From Massilia litorea (GTDB lineage Bacteria; Pseudomonadota; Gammaproteobacteria; Burkholderiales; Burkholderiaceae_D): DNA of 64,000 bases. The notes beneath the pieces are model-generated. The model was not told the origin of the DNA, searched no databases, and saw nothing but the letters and a program-made list of their open reading frames with translations. Location: the NCBI RefSeq assembly GCF_015101885.1, contig NZ_CP062941.1:930001-994000 (forward strand). The letters are read 5' to 3'. Every line of letters starts with the position of its first letter. The stretch's first letter is position 1. Position numbers and translations under genes: made by a program. Shown one piece after another: positions 46,616 to 55,940 of the stretch.

Positions 46616-47665
46616 TTACAGCATCTTCCAGTCGATGCGCTCACCGGCGTTCAGCGGCACCAGTGCGTTGTCCCCCATCGGCACGGTGGCCGGCAGCGTC
46701 CACGATTCGCGCGTCAGGGTGACGGTGCCTTCATTACGTGGCAGGCCGTAGAAGGCCGGGCCGTTGAAGCTGGCGAAGGCTTCGAGCTTGTCGAGCGCAC
46801 CGGCGTCGGCAAAGGCCTGCGTGTAGAGCTCCATCGCGTGCAAGGCCGTGTAGCAGCCGGCGCAGCCGCAGCTCGACTCTTTCGCGCCGATCGCGTGCGG
46901 CGCCGAATCGGTGCCGAGGAAGAAGCGCTCGTCGCCGCTGGTGGCGGCCGTCACCAGCGCCAGGCGGTGTTCCTCGCGCTTGAGCACCGGCAGGCAGTAA
47001 TAGTGCGGACGAATCCCGCCGCGGAAGATCTCGTTGCGGTTGTAGAGCAGGTGGTGCGCGGTGATGGTCGCGGCGATCGGGCCTTCGGCTTCGGCCACAT
47101 ATTGCGCCGCATCCTTGGTCGTGATGTGCTCGAAGACGATCGACAGCGCCGGCAGGTCGCGGCGCAGCGGACGCATCACGCGCTCGATGAAGACGGCCTC
47201 GCGGTCGAACAGGTCGATGTCGTGGTCGGTGACTTCGCCATGCACCAGCAGCGGCATGCCGACTTCCTGCATGACTTCGAGGACTTTATAGCAGTTGCGC
47301 AGGTCGGTCACGCCGGCATCCGAATTCGTCGTGGCGCCGGCTGGGTACAGCTTGACCGCATGAATAAAACCGCTGTCCATCGCGCGCCGGATCTCGTCCG
47401 GATCGGTATTGTTGGTCAGGTACAGCGTCATCAGCGGTTCAAAGCTCATCCCTTCCGGCAGCGCCGCCAGGATGCGCTCGCGGTAGGCGGCGGCGGCGAC
47501 CGTCGTGGTGACCGGCGGCTTCAGGTTCGGCATCACGATCGCGCGCGCGAACTGGCGCGCCGTATGCGGCAGCACGCTGGCCAGCGCCGCGCCGTCGCGC
47601 AGGTGCAGGTGCCAGTCGTCTGGACGGGTGATGGTGATGGAGTTGGGGGTCTCGATGGTGGACAT
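46616..47665 (-). CDS. pyrC: Dihydroorotase
   Basis: A 349-residue zinc amidohydrolase (E. coli 348) that closes carbamoyl-aspartate to dihydroorotate in pyrimidine synthesis. His19 and His21 are in [10 protein letters not shown]. The carboxylated Lys lies in [41 protein letters not shown] and [13 protein letters not shown] are the other metal and substrate motifs. I chose the ATG at 47665, which gives family length; the frame is open to 47722. It is the first gene of pyrC-DUF3025-Gfo/Idh. Confidence 0.97.
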   Translation of the reverse strand: MSTIETPNSITITRPDDWHLHLRDGAALASVLPHTARQFARAIVMPNLKPPVTTTVAAAAYRERILAALPEGMSFEPLMTLYLTNNTDPDEIRRAMDSGFIHAVKLYPAGATTNSDAGVTDLRNCYKVLEVMQEVGMPLLVHGEVTDHDIDLFDREAVFIERVMRPLRRDLPALSIVFEHITTKDAAQYVAEAEGPIAATITAHHLLYNRNEIFRGGIRPHYYCLPVLKREEHRLALVTAATSGDERFFLGTDSAPHAIGAKESSCGCAGCYTALHAMELYTQAFADAGALDKLEAFASFNGPAFYGLPRNEGTVTLTRESWTLPATVPMGDNALVPLNAGERIDWKML

Positions 47666-47874
47666 GGCGGCTCTCGGATTGCGGACCCCGATATTGTACC
47701 TGCACCCATTCCGGACGCGCACACGAGCACTGCGGCGCCTGGGGGCATGAGTCTGCCTCAGCGACTAGGAATCGGCTGAAAAAACGGGGTGCAGGGCACT
47801 GCCAGGGCATTTGCCGATCAAATTGAAAGGAATTGTTGTTTTCGGCTTCTATCTACATACGGAAAGGGACTGCC

Positions 47875-48210
47875 ATGGGTAGGCGTCAACGCTTCATCAG
47901 GTCCAGAAAGATTGCACAGTATGTCGAAACCGCGCATGCACCGCTCAACCAGGTGCAGGACGAGGTCGCAGCGCGGCTCGGTATGCATGCGCAGGAACAT
48001 TCGCTACGCTGGTCGAAGCGTGCGCTCGAGTACATGTTCGGCGCAATCGAGACGGAAAAACTCGACGATCTCACGCGGGAGCAGGTGATGGATGCTTTGG
48101 AAAAGGTGATCACCCAAGTACGAAGCGAGCAACGAAACGAGACCGAAATATCGAACGCCGTTCTTGTGCGGACGTTCCGCAGGTGGCCCTGCCCCCGGCC
48201 CTGGTGCTGA
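47875..48210 (+). CDS. Hypothetical basic protein
   Basis: A 111-residue protein I do not recognise, starting MGRRQRFIRSRKIAQYVETA with a strongly basic N-terminus. It then has an amphipathic helical stretch (EKLDDLTREQVMDALEKVIT) and an odd Cys/Trp/Pro tail (FRRWPCPRPWC). A GGAAAGGGA ribosome site lies seven bases before the ATG. It is two bases upstream of a small membrane protein, so the pair may form an operon. The codon use is less GC-biased than the neighbours. Confidence 0.55.
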   Translation: MGRRQRFIRSRKIAQYVETAHAPLNQVQDEVAARLGMHAQEHSLRWSKRALEYMFGAIETEKLDDLTREQVMDALEKVITQVRSEQRNETEISNAVLVRTFRRWPCPRPWC

Positions 48211-48212
48211 CC

Positions 48213-48572
48213 ATGCCCGACGACAATCCGAAGAAATTCGCTGTCGACCTGATGGTCGAAGTTGCCAAACAGCTCATTACCCTGGCAAGCGGCGCCCTGG
48301 TTCTGTCGATCTCATTCATGGACTTTATTGGAGGCGATGCCCCTTCCGCCCTTCATGGCTTCTGGCTGGTAATCGCGTCCTGGATCATGTTCCTGGCCAG
48401 TATCTTGACGGGTTTGCTTGCCCTGGGCGCGCTGGCGGCAGTGGCCCATCTGCACGGCCAGTTCGATGTCGACACTCCGATGGCGCGCCTGCTGCTGGCA
48501 CTTCAACAGCTGCTCTTCATTGTTGCTTTCGCAGCCTTTGTCTGGTTTGCCATCGAAAACTATGGCGTATGA
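48213..48572 (+). CDS. Small membrane protein of unknown function
   Basis: A 119-residue protein (MPDDNPKKFAVDLMVEVAKQ). It has three predicted TM segments: LITLASGALVLSISFMDFIG, GFWLVIASWIMFLASILTGLL-type, and LLALQQLLFIVAFAAFVWF. It has no recognised domain. The ATG at 48213 begins two bases after the previous stop; a GTG at 48183 would add ten residues. I do not know its function. The pair with the basic protein at 47875 is an orphan accessory module. Confidence 0.6.
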   Translation: MPDDNPKKFAVDLMVEVAKQLITLASGALVLSISFMDFIGGDAPSALHGFWLVIASWIMFLASILTGLLALGALAAVAHLHGQFDVDTPMARLLLALQQLLFIVAFAAFVWFAIENYGV

Positions 48573-48720
48573 ACTTGCAGCAAGCCTGGAACATCGGAGA
48601 TTGCATCGCAATGGCAATGTGCTTCTGGCGTTTCCATGAAAACCGCGACGATCCGACAATCTCGGCGGTGCGGCGTCAGCGCGACGATCCTTGTTTGTAG
48701 GGTCGTGGCGCCCATCGCAT

Positions 48721-49446
48721 TCAGTGGATAATTTTCGCCAAAAATTCCCGCGCCCGCTCCGAGCGCGGCGCGCTGAAGAAGGCGTCCGCCTGACTGTCCT
48801 CGACGATGCGGCCGTGGTCCATGAAGACGATCCGGTCCGCCACCTTGCGCGCAAAGCCCATTTCGTGGGTTACGACCATCATCGTCATGCCGTCCTGGGC
48901 CAGACCCACCATCACGTCGAGCACCTCGCCGATCATTTCCGGGTCGAGCGCGGAGGTCGGTTCGTCGAAGAGCATCGCCACCGGGTCCATCGCCAGCGCC
49001 CGTGCGATTGCCACGCGCTGCTGCTGGCCGCCCGATAACTGGGCCGGGAACTTGTCCTGGTGCGCCAGCAGGCCGACGCGGTCCAGGTAGCGCAAACCGC
49101 GTTCGGTCGCCTCCCCTTTCGTCCGTCCCAGCACTTTTATCTGCGCCAGCGTCAGGTTGTCGCGCACCGACAGGTGCGGGAACAATTCGAAGTTCTGGAA
49201 CACCATGCCGATCTTCGCTCGCAGCTGCGGCAGGTCGGTCTTGCGGTCCGTGACCGTCACGCCGTCGACCCGAATGAGGCCCTGCTGCACCGGTTCCAGG
49301 CCGTTGACGGTCTTGATCAGGGTCGACTTGCCGGAACCGGACGGCCCGCAGACCACGACGACGTCGCCCCGGGCCACCTGCGTGCTGCAATCGGCGAGCA
49401 CCTGGACCTCGCCATACCATTTGCTGACCCTGTCGATTTCAATCAT
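48721..49446 (-). CDS. Amino-acid ABC transporter ATP-binding protein (GltL/GlnQ type), orphan
   Basis: A 241-residue ATPase. It has Walker A CGPSGSGKST, Q-loop VFQNFELFPHLSV, signature LSGGQQQR and Walker B AMLFDEPTSALDPEM, then the switch VVTHEMGFA. Matches are strongest to polar-amino-acid importers (glutamate/aspartate, glutamine). No permease or binding-protein gene adjoins it, so it must pair with components elsewhere. It is divergent from the dicarboxylate symporter gene. Confidence 0.92.
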   Translation of the reverse strand: MIEIDRVSKWYGEVQVLADCSTQVARGDVVVVCGPSGSGKSTLIKTVNGLEPVQQGLIRVDGVTVTDRKTDLPQLRAKIGMVFQNFELFPHLSVRDNLTLAQIKVLGRTKGEATERGLRYLDRVGLLAHQDKFPAQLSGGQQQRVAIARALAMDPVAMLFDEPTSALDPEMIGEVLDVMVGLAQDGMTMMVVTHEMGFARKVADRIVFMDHGRIVEDSQADAFFSAPRSERAREFLAKIIH

Positions 49447-49479
49447 GTTTCAACATTCCTGCCATACCTCTGAGCGTGC

Positions 49480-49508
49480 TTGACAGCACTAACAGCCCCT
49501 AGGATACT
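49480..49508 (+). promoter_or_regulatory. Sigma-70 promoter of the dicarboxylate symporter gene (candidate)
   Basis: A perfect -35 TTGACA at 49480-49485, a 17-base spacer and a -10 GATACT at 49503-49508. The start of transcription would be near 49515, giving a leader of about 127 bases. Confidence 0.6.
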
Positions 49509-49641
49509 GCGGAACTTGCCAATATACTCAGAACGAACCCCCGTTCGCTCTTGGAACCACCACCATTTTGATCCCCCGGCACGCACAGGACCCATCCTGC
49601 ATGCCGGGCCGAACGCGCAGGCCGACAACAGGAATCAGCCC

Positions 49642-50910
49642 ATGAACAATCGAAACCGTCTCACCACTTATATCCTGATCGGCCTCGTGCTGGGCGTCGT
49701 CGTCGGCTACTTCGTCAACGCGAACACCGCCGACCCGAAAGGCTTCGCCGACACGATGGCGCTGGTGACGACCCTGTTCCTGCGCCTGATTAAGATGATC
49801 ATCGCGCCGCTGGTCTTCTCGACCCTGGTGGTCGGCATCGCCAAGATGGGCGACGCCAAGGAAGTCGGCCGTATCGGCGTCAAGGCGCTGGGCTGGTTCG
49901 TGATCGCCTCGATCCTCTCGCTGTCGCTGGGCCTGGTCCTGGTGAACCTGTTCCGTCCGGGCGACGCGATGGCGCTCTCGGGCCACCTGCCGGCAATCGG
50001 CACCAAGACCGACATCGTCACTTCGGGCCTGACCCTCAAGGAATTCATCACCCACCTGGTGCCGTCCTCGATCGTCGACGGCATGGCCAAGAACGAGATC
50101 CTGCAAATCGTCGTGTTCTCGATCTTCTTCGGCACGGCCGCCGCCGCCGTCGGCGCGCGCGCCACGCCGCTGATCGACGCGGTCGACGGCGTCGCCCACA
50201 TCATGCTGAAAGTGACCGGCTATGTGATGAACTTCGCGCCGATCGCCGTGTTCGCGGCGGTGGCCGGCATCGTCGCCAAGAGCGGCCTGGGCGTGCTGCA
50301 GACCTACGGCATCTTCATGGCCGAGTTCTACCTCGGTATCGTGCTGCTGTGGGTGATCCTGATCCTGATCGGCATGGCCTTCCTCGGCCCGCGCGTGCTG
50401 CGCCTGATCGGCCTGCTGAAGGAGCCGACCCTGCTGGCCTTCTCGACCGCCTCGTCGGAAGCGGCCTTCCCGAAAACCCTGGAGGGCCTGGAGCGCTTCG
50501 GCGTCAAGAACCGCCTGGCCGCCTTCGTGCTGCCGATCGGTTACTCGTTCAACCTGGACGGCTCGATGATGTACTGCACCTTCGCCGCCGTCTTCATCGC
50601 CCAGGCCTACGGCATCGACCTGCCGCTGTCGACCCAGATCACGATGATGCTGGTGCTGATGCTGACCTCGAAGGGCATGGCCGGCGTGCCGCGCGCCTCG
50701 CTGGTCGTGATCGCCGCCACGCTGGCCCAGTTCAACATCCCGGAAGCCGGCCTCCTGCTCCTGCTGGGCATCGACCACTTCCTCGACATGGCGCGCTCGG
50801 CGACCAACGTCATCGGCAACGGCATCGCTACCGCCGTCGTCGCGAAATGGGAAGGCGACCTCGAGGAAATGGTGCCGCAGAAGGATGTCGCCACCGCTCC
50901 GCTGCGCTGA
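49642..50910 (+). CDS. dctA: Dicarboxylate/amino-acid:cation symporter (DctA-like)
   Basis: A 422-residue inner-membrane transporter of the DAACS family. It has MIIAPLVFSTLVVGIAKMGD in TM3, the SSEAAFPKTLEGL hairpin 1, GYSFNLDGSMMYCTFAA (TM7 NMDGT site as NLDGS), and MARSATNVIGNGIATAVVAK (TM8 R and N site). The Arg and neutral Asn pattern with a final GNGIAT resembles DctA (succinate, fumarate, malate) more than GltP, so C4-dicarboxylates are the likely substrate. The start ATG at 49642 is set by MNNRNRLTTYILIGLVLG. It follows the promoter at 49480 and ends at a strong terminator. Confidence 0.9.
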   Translation: MNNRNRLTTYILIGLVLGVVVGYFVNANTADPKGFADTMALVTTLFLRLIKMIIAPLVFSTLVVGIAKMGDAKEVGRIGVKALGWFVIASILSLSLGLVLVNLFRPGDAMALSGHLPAIGTKTDIVTSGLTLKEFITHLVPSSIVDGMAKNEILQIVVFSIFFGTAAAAVGARATPLIDAVDGVAHIMLKVTGYVMNFAPIAVFAAVAGIVAKSGLGVLQTYGIFMAEFYLGIVLLWVILILIGMAFLGPRVLRLIGLLKEPTLLAFSTASSEAAFPKTLEGLERFGVKNRLAAFVLPIGYSFNLDGSMMYCTFAAVFIAQAYGIDLPLSTQITMMLVLMLTSKGMAGVPRASLVVIAATLAQFNIPEAGLLLLLGIDHFLDMARSATNVIGNGIATAVVAKWEGDLEEMVPQKDVATAPLR

Positions 50911-50931
50911 TCGGCAGATAGCACGCACATG

Positions 50932-50961
50932 AGGCCTTCCAGCGATGGGAGGCCTTTTTTT
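50932..50961 (+). terminator. Rho-independent terminator of the dicarboxylate symporter gene
   Basis: A nine-base-pair stem with one G-T pair (50932-50940 with 50947-50955), loop AGCGAT, followed by seven T. Confidence 0.88.
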
Positions 50962-50988
50962 CATCATGAGAAGACGGGAGACAAGCGT

Positions 50989-52272
50989 ATGAAACAGCTG
51001 GCCGCGGCAGGATTGCTGCTTGCACTGAACGGCGCCCAGGGCGCCACGCAGACGGTCGATTGCGGCCGTCTGCTCGACGTAAAAAGCGGCACCTGGCGCG
51101 AGCGCGTCAGCATCGTGATCGAGAACGGCGCCATTCAATCGGTCGGCCCGATGGCGCAAGCGGCGGACCATATCGATTTGTCCGGCAAATCCTGCCTGCC
51201 GGGGCTGATCGACATGCACGTCCATCTCACTAGCGAGACCCAGCCGGCCGTCGACGCCTACCGCGACCGTCTCACCGCCGACCCGGCCGACATGGCCTAC
51301 CGCTCGGTGAAATACGCCGAGCGCACGCTGCTGGCCGGTTTCACCACGGTGCGCGACCTCGGCGCCGAGCAGGCGCTGAACGTGTCGCTGAAGCGCGCGA
51401 TCGCGGCCGGATCGATTCCCGGACCGCGCATGTTCACGGCCGGGAAAGCGATTGCCACCACAGGCGGCCATGCCGACCCGACCAACAACCTGTCGCACTT
51501 CCTGGGCGAGGCCATCGGTACGCCAGGACCCGTCGAAGGCGTGATCGACAGCCCCGAACAGGGCCGGCAAGCCGTGCGTGCCCGCTACAAGGAAGGCGCG
51601 GACCTGATCAAGATTACCGCCACCGGCGGCGTGCTGAGCCAGGCGGCGAATGGCCAGAATTCGCAGTACACCGAGGACGAGCTGCGCGCCATCGTCAGCA
51701 CCGCGAAAGACTACGGTTTCCGGGTTGCCGCGCACGCGCACGGCGCCGAAGGCATCAAACGCGCCTTGCGCGCCGGCGTCGACTCGATCGAGCACGGCAC
51801 GCTGATGGATGACGAGAGCCTGGCCCTGTTCAGGAAGACCGGCGGCTGGTACGTTCCCACCATTTCGGCCGGACGCTATGTCGCGGACAAGGCGAAGGAC
51901 CCGAATTATTACTCGGCCCTGGTGCGCCCAAAGGCCGCCGCGATCGGCCCGCAGCTGCAGGCGACGTTCGCGCGCGCGCACAAGGCCGGCGTGAAAATCG
52001 CCTTTGGTACCGATGCCGGCGTCTTCCCCCACGGAGAGAACGCCAAGGAATTCGGCTACATGGTGGAAGCGGGCATGACGCCGCTCGAGGCGATCCGCGC
52101 CGCCACCGTGCACGCCGCCACCCTGCTCGACCAGGCGCAGCGCCTCGGCCGCGTCGAGCCGGGCTTCGCAGCCGACATCGTCGCGGTCGACGGCGATCCG
52201 CTGCGTGACGTCAAGCTGCTCGAACAAGTGAAATTCGTGATGAAGGACGGCGTCGTCTACAAGAAGCTGTAA
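50989..52272 (+). CDS. Secreted amidohydrolase (Xaa-Pro/Xaa-Lys/Xaa-Arg dipeptidase type)
   Basis: A 427-residue exported metal-dependent hydrolase. The signal peptide is MKQLAAAGLLLALNGAQG. Metal and catalytic motifs follow the amidohydrolase order: DMHVHL, then LIKITATGGV (carboxylated Lys), HAHG, SIEHGT and FGTDAGVFPHG. This is the subtype that cleaves dipeptides with Pro, Lys or Arg at the C-terminus, or related amides. Export suggests a scavenging role in the periplasm alongside the asparaginase that follows 31 bases later, with which it forms an operon. Confidence 0.88.
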   Translation: MKQLAAAGLLLALNGAQGATQTVDCGRLLDVKSGTWRERVSIVIENGAIQSVGPMAQAADHIDLSGKSCLPGLIDMHVHLTSETQPAVDAYRDRLTADPADMAYRSVKYAERTLLAGFTTVRDLGAEQALNVSLKRAIAAGSIPGPRMFTAGKAIATTGGHADPTNNLSHFLGEAIGTPGPVEGVIDSPEQGRQAVRARYKEGADLIKITATGGVLSQAANGQNSQYTEDELRAIVSTAKDYGFRVAAHAHGAEGIKRALRAGVDSIEHGTLMDDESLALFRKTGGWYVPTISAGRYVADKAKDPNYYSALVRPKAAAIGPQLQATFARAHKAGVKIAFGTDAGVFPHGENAKEFGYMVEAGMTPLEAIRAATVHAATLLDQAQRLGRVEPGFAADIVAVDGDPLRDVKLLEQVKFVMKDGVVYKKL

Positions 52273-52303
52273 GTTTTGCGACGCCCTATTTAAGGAGATG
52301 TAT

Positions 52304-53389
52304 ATGCTGTTCCGTCAAACCGCCCGCTCGGCCGCCGCGCTGTTCGGATTCCTGTTCTGCCTTGCATTCGCGGCGCAGGCCCAGACCGCTTCCGTCAAAC
52401 TGCCGAACGTGACCATCCTCGCCACCGGCGGCACCATCGCCGGCACCGGCGCCACCAGCACCACCACCGTCGGCTACACGGCGGCGACCGTCGGCGTGCA
52501 GGCGCTGATCCAGGCCGTGCCCGAGATGACGAAGATCGCCAACGTCAGCGGCGAGCAGGTGTTCCAGATCGCCAGCGAAAACATGGGCAACGAGCACTGG
52601 CTGACCCTGGCCAAGCGCGTCAACACCTTGTTGGCCCAATCGAATGTGGACGGCATCGTCATCACCCACGGCACCGACACGCTGGAAGAGACGGCATACT
52701 TCCTGAACCTGGTGGTCAAGAGCAGGAAGCCCGTGGTGCTGGTGGGCTCGATGCGTCCATCGACCGCCATGTCGGCCGACGGCCCGGCCAACCTGTACAA
52801 CGCGGTGCTGCTGGCCGGCGCGCCGGACGCCGTGGGACGCGGCGTGCTGGTCGTCCTGAACGACCAGATCAACGGCGCACGCGACGTCACCAAGACGAAC
52901 ACGACCTCCCTCGATACGTTCAAGACGCCGGAGCTGGGCATGCTCGGCTACATCGTCGGCGGCAAGCCCTTCTTCTATCGGGCGTCGGCCCGCAAGCACA
53001 CGGTCGAGACCGAATTCGACGTGATGAATTTGTCGGCGCTGCCGCAAGTGGAGATCGCCTACGCGCATGCGAACGTGGGGCCGGTGGCGATCGAGGCGCT
53101 GGTGGCTTCGGGCGCCAAGGGGCTGGTGCATGCGGGCGTGGGCGACGGCTCGCTGCCGGCGAAGGTGCGTCCGGCATTGTCGAGCGCGCGCAAAAAGGGC
53201 GTGCTCATCGTGCGTTCGTCGCGGGTCGGCCAGGGCATCGTGGCGAGGAATGGCGAGGCGAACGATGACGAGCTCGATTTCGTGGCGGGGGATAACCTGT
53301 CGCCGCAGAAGGCGCGCATCCTGCTGATGCTGGCCTTGACCAGGACGACCAATACGCGCGATATCCAGCGGATGTTTTATACGTATTGA
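52304..53389 (+). CDS. ansB: L-asparaginase, periplasmic type II
   Basis: A 361-residue exported hydrolase that turns asparagine into aspartate and ammonia. It has a signal peptide up to FAAQAQ. The first active-site motif ATGGTIAGTG has the nucleophile Thr44. The second motif VITHGTDTLEETAYFL and VLVGSMRPSTAMSADGPANL complete the site. The ATG at 52304 is preceded six bases away by GGAG. An ATG at 52298 would be too close to this ribosome site. It forms an operon with the secreted amidohydrolase. Confidence 0.95.
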   Translation: MLFRQTARSAAALFGFLFCLAFAAQAQTASVKLPNVTILATGGTIAGTGATSTTTVGYTAATVGVQALIQAVPEMTKIANVSGEQVFQIASENMGNEHWLTLAKRVNTLLAQSNVDGIVITHGTDTLEETAYFLNLVVKSRKPVVLVGSMRPSTAMSADGPANLYNAVLLAGAPDAVGRGVLVVLNDQINGARDVTKTNTTSLDTFKTPELGMLGYIVGGKPFFYRASARKHTVETEFDVMNLSALPQVEIAYAHANVGPVAIEALVASGAKGLVHAGVGDGSLPAKVRPALSSARKKGVLIVRSSRVGQGIVARNGEANDDELDFVAGDNLSPQKARILLMLALTRTTNTRDIQRMFYTY

Positions 53390-53440
53390 TGCGTTTATGC
53401 GAATGTGGCGCTATTGCGTGAAGCGCTGCCGGTTTGCTTG

Positions 53441-53550
53441 ATCCGCGTGGGCTCGGAGAGCCCACCCTACGGGACAGGTTAACGATCCGGGTTGCGTGTG
53501 ATCTGGCTGTTATCGGTAACCGTAGGGTGGGCTCTCGAGCCCACGCGGAT
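53441..53550. repeat. Intergenic inverted-repeat element, copy 3
   Basis: Arms 53443-53471 and 53521-53548 (CCGCGTGGGCTC...CCCACCCTACG and complement), with ATCCGCG and CGCGGAT outer ends and a longer, 49-base, spacer. It lies between the convergent ansB and ABC exporter genes. Confidence 0.8.
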
Positions 53551-53586
53551 TAAAAATACCGATAACACCTCACGCAACAGCGCCGA

Positions 53587-55434
53587 TCACTCCCCCTGCA
53601 ACTCCAAAGGCGAACTCGCCAATTCCTCATCCGGCCGCGCCAGCTGCCGCTCCCACATCTGCGCGTATAAACCGCGCGCCGCGAGCAAGCTCTGATGCGT
53701 GCCGCGCTCGACGATCTTCCCATGATCGAGCACGATGATCTGCTGCGCGTCCGCGATCGTCGACAACCTGTGCGCGATCACCAGCGTGGTGCGGTGCTTC
53801 GCGATCTCTTTTAACTGCGCCTGGATCGCCTGCTCCGACTTCGAATCGAGCGCCGACGTCGCCTCGTCGAAAATCAAAATGGCCGGATTCTTCAGCAAGG
53901 TCCGTGCAATCGCCACCCGCTGCTTCTCCCCGCCCGACAGTTTCAGGCCACGCTCGCCGACCATCGTTGCATAGCCGTCCGGCAGGCTCTCGATGAAATC
54001 GTGGATCGATGCGGCACGCGCCGCGGCGACGATGTCTTCCTTGCTTGCGCCCGGCCGACCATAGGCGATGTTGTATTCGATCGTGTCGTTGAACAGCACC
54101 GTATCCTGCGGCACGATGCCGATCGCCGCACGCAGCGAGGCTTGCGTGATGTTGCGGATGTCCTGGCCGTCGATGCTGATCGCGCCGCGGTTCACGTCGT
54201 AGAAGCGGAACAGCAGGCGCGACAGCGTCGATTTGCCCGAGCCGCTGTGGCCGACCACGGCGGTCGTGGTCCCTGCGGGGATGGCGAAGTCGACGTCGAA
54301 CAGGATTTGCCGCTTGGTCTCGTAGCTGAATTCGACGTGCGAGAACTCGACACGTGCGCCGCGCGCGACCAGTGGCTGCGCGCCCGGCGTATCGGCCACT
54401 TCGCGGTTCTGGTCGAGCAGGCCGAATAAACGCTCCATGTCGGCCAACGCCTGCTTGATCTCGCGGTAGATCACGCCCAAAAAATTCAGCGGGATGTACA
54501 GCTGGATCATGAACGAGTTCACCAGCACCAGGTCGCCCAGCGACATCGTGCCGGCGATCACGCCCTCGGTCGCGCGCCACAGGATCAGGGTGACGGCGGT
54601 GGCGATGATCAGCGACTGCCCCGTGTTCAGCACGGACAGGGAGGTCTGCGAGCGCACCGCGGCGTTCTCGTAGCTTTGTAAACCCTGGTCGTAGCGCTTG
54701 GCCTCGTAATCCTCGTTGCCGAAGTATTTCACCGTTTCGTAGTTGATCAGCGAATCGATCGCCTTGGTGTTCGCCTTCGAATCGAGGTCGTTCATCGTGC
54801 GCCGGAAGTGGGTGCGCCATTCGGTGACCACGACCGTAAAGGTGATGTAGGTCGCCAGCGCGACGGCGGTGATGATGCTGAACCACTTGTCGTAGTTGAT
54901 GACCAGGTAGCCCAGCACCAGCGTGATCTCGACCAGGGTCGGCAGCACGTTGAAGAGCGAATACGAGATCAGCGAATTCACGCCGCGCGTGCCGCGTTCA
55001 ATGTCTCGCGTCATGCCGCCGGTCTGGCGGTTCAAATGAAAACGCAGCGACAGCGCGTGCAGGTGGCGGAACACTTTTAAGGCAATCGTGCGCACCGCGC
55101 GCTGCGTCACGCGCGCGAACAGGAATTCGCGCAGTTCCGTAAACACCGTGGTCGACAGGCGCAACAGGCCGTAGGCGACCAGCGCGCCCAGCGGCAGAAC
55201 GAGCAGTGCCTGCGGATGGGCAGGATCGATCGCGAGTTGGTCGATGAGCTTTTTCAGCACCAGCGGCACACCGACGTTGGCCATTTTCGCGCCGATCAAC
55301 GCGCCGAGGGCGGCGATCACGCGCCATTTATAGACCCACAGGTAGGGGAACAGGGTTTTCAGGGTCGCCCAGTCGCTGCGCTGTCGGCCTTTCGCGTCTG
55401 GAGGCGGAGGGGGATTCGTGGAATGGCGTCGCAT
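53587..55434 (-). CDS. ABC transporter of the Atm1/heavy-metal tolerance type
   Basis: A 615-residue half-transporter with six TM helices (about 40-330) and an ATPase domain. Atm1-type features in the membrane part are LSLRFHLNRQTGGMTRDIERG and LINYETVKYFGNEDYEAKRY. The ATPase has Walker A VGHSGSGKST, Q-loop PQDTVLFNDTI, signature LSGGEKQR, Walker B ILIFDEATSALD and switch VIAHRLSTI. Relatives export glutathione-linked metal or sulfur compounds, giving heavy-metal tolerance. I chose the ATG at 55434 (MRRHSTNPPPPPD); a GTG at 55485 would add 17 residues. Confidence 0.9.
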   Translation of the reverse strand: MRRHSTNPPPPPDAKGRQRSDWATLKTLFPYLWVYKWRVIAALGALIGAKMANVGVPLVLKKLIDQLAIDPAHPQALLVLPLGALVAYGLLRLSTTVFTELREFLFARVTQRAVRTIALKVFRHLHALSLRFHLNRQTGGMTRDIERGTRGVNSLISYSLFNVLPTLVEITLVLGYLVINYDKWFSIITAVALATYITFTVVVTEWRTHFRRTMNDLDSKANTKAIDSLINYETVKYFGNEDYEAKRYDQGLQSYENAAVRSQTSLSVLNTGQSLIIATAVTLILWRATEGVIAGTMSLGDLVLVNSFMIQLYIPLNFLGVIYREIKQALADMERLFGLLDQNREVADTPGAQPLVARGARVEFSHVEFSYETKRQILFDVDFAIPAGTTTAVVGHSGSGKSTLSRLLFRFYDVNRGAISIDGQDIRNITQASLRAAIGIVPQDTVLFNDTIEYNIAYGRPGASKEDIVAAARAASIHDFIESLPDGYATMVGERGLKLSGGEKQRVAIARTLLKNPAILIFDEATSALDSKSEQAIQAQLKEIAKHRTTLVIAHRLSTIADAQQIIVLDHGKIVERGTHQSLLAARGLYAQMWERQLARPDEELASSPLELQGE

Positions 55435-55496
55435 GGCAGGGGTCCGGGATTTATGGTTCAATTCGGGACGATTGTAGCTTTTCACGAGAAAACAAG

Positions 55497-55937
55497 ATGA
55501 CCACGCCAGAAAACACCGCTCCTGTCCATACCAACCGCCTGCCGGAAGGAAAGATGCCGCAGCTGCGTGTGATGCCGGGCCCGCCCGACGCGAACGTGTA
55601 TGGCGACGTCTTCGGCGGCTGGATCATGGCGCAGGTCGACATCGCCGGTTCGCTGCCGGCCACGCGCCGCGCCAACGGCCGCGTCGCGACGATTGCCGTC
55701 AACTCCTTCCTGTTCAAGAACCCGGTGTTCGTCGGCGACCTGCTGTCGTTTTACGCCGACATCGTCAAGGTAGGCAACACCTCGATCACGGTCTATGTCG
55801 AGGTCTATGCCGAGCGCAACCGCCTGCAGTCGAACATCGTCAAGGTGACCGAGGCGACGCTGACCTATGTCGCCACCGGCCCCGACCGCAAGCCGCGCCA
55901 GCTGCCGCCGATCGAGTCGCTGATCTCGCATCCATAA
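55497..55937 (+). CDS. Acyl-CoA thioesterase (YciA-like hotdog)
   Basis: A 146-residue cytoplasmic single-hotdog enzyme that hydrolyses acyl-CoA to free acid and CoA. Family features are ANVYGDVFGGWIMAQVDIAG (active-site Asp), VNSFLFKNPVFVGDLLSFYA and TSITVYVEVYAERN. Length fits YciA. It is divergent from the ABC exporter by 62 bases and is followed three bases later by the GTG start of the PhoD gene, suggesting a shared transcript. Confidence 0.92.
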   Translation: MTTPENTAPVHTNRLPEGKMPQLRVMPGPPDANVYGDVFGGWIMAQVDIAGSLPATRRANGRVATIAVNSFLFKNPVFVGDLLSFYADIVKVGNTSITVYVEVYAERNRLQSNIVKVTEATLTYVATGPDRKPRQLPPIESLISHP

Positions 55938-55940
55938 GCA

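Noticed and set aside
49528..52227. Long open frame antisense to the symporter and amidohydrolase genes
   Set aside because: Runs across two genes and a terminator; translation is low-complexity His/Arg/Gln.
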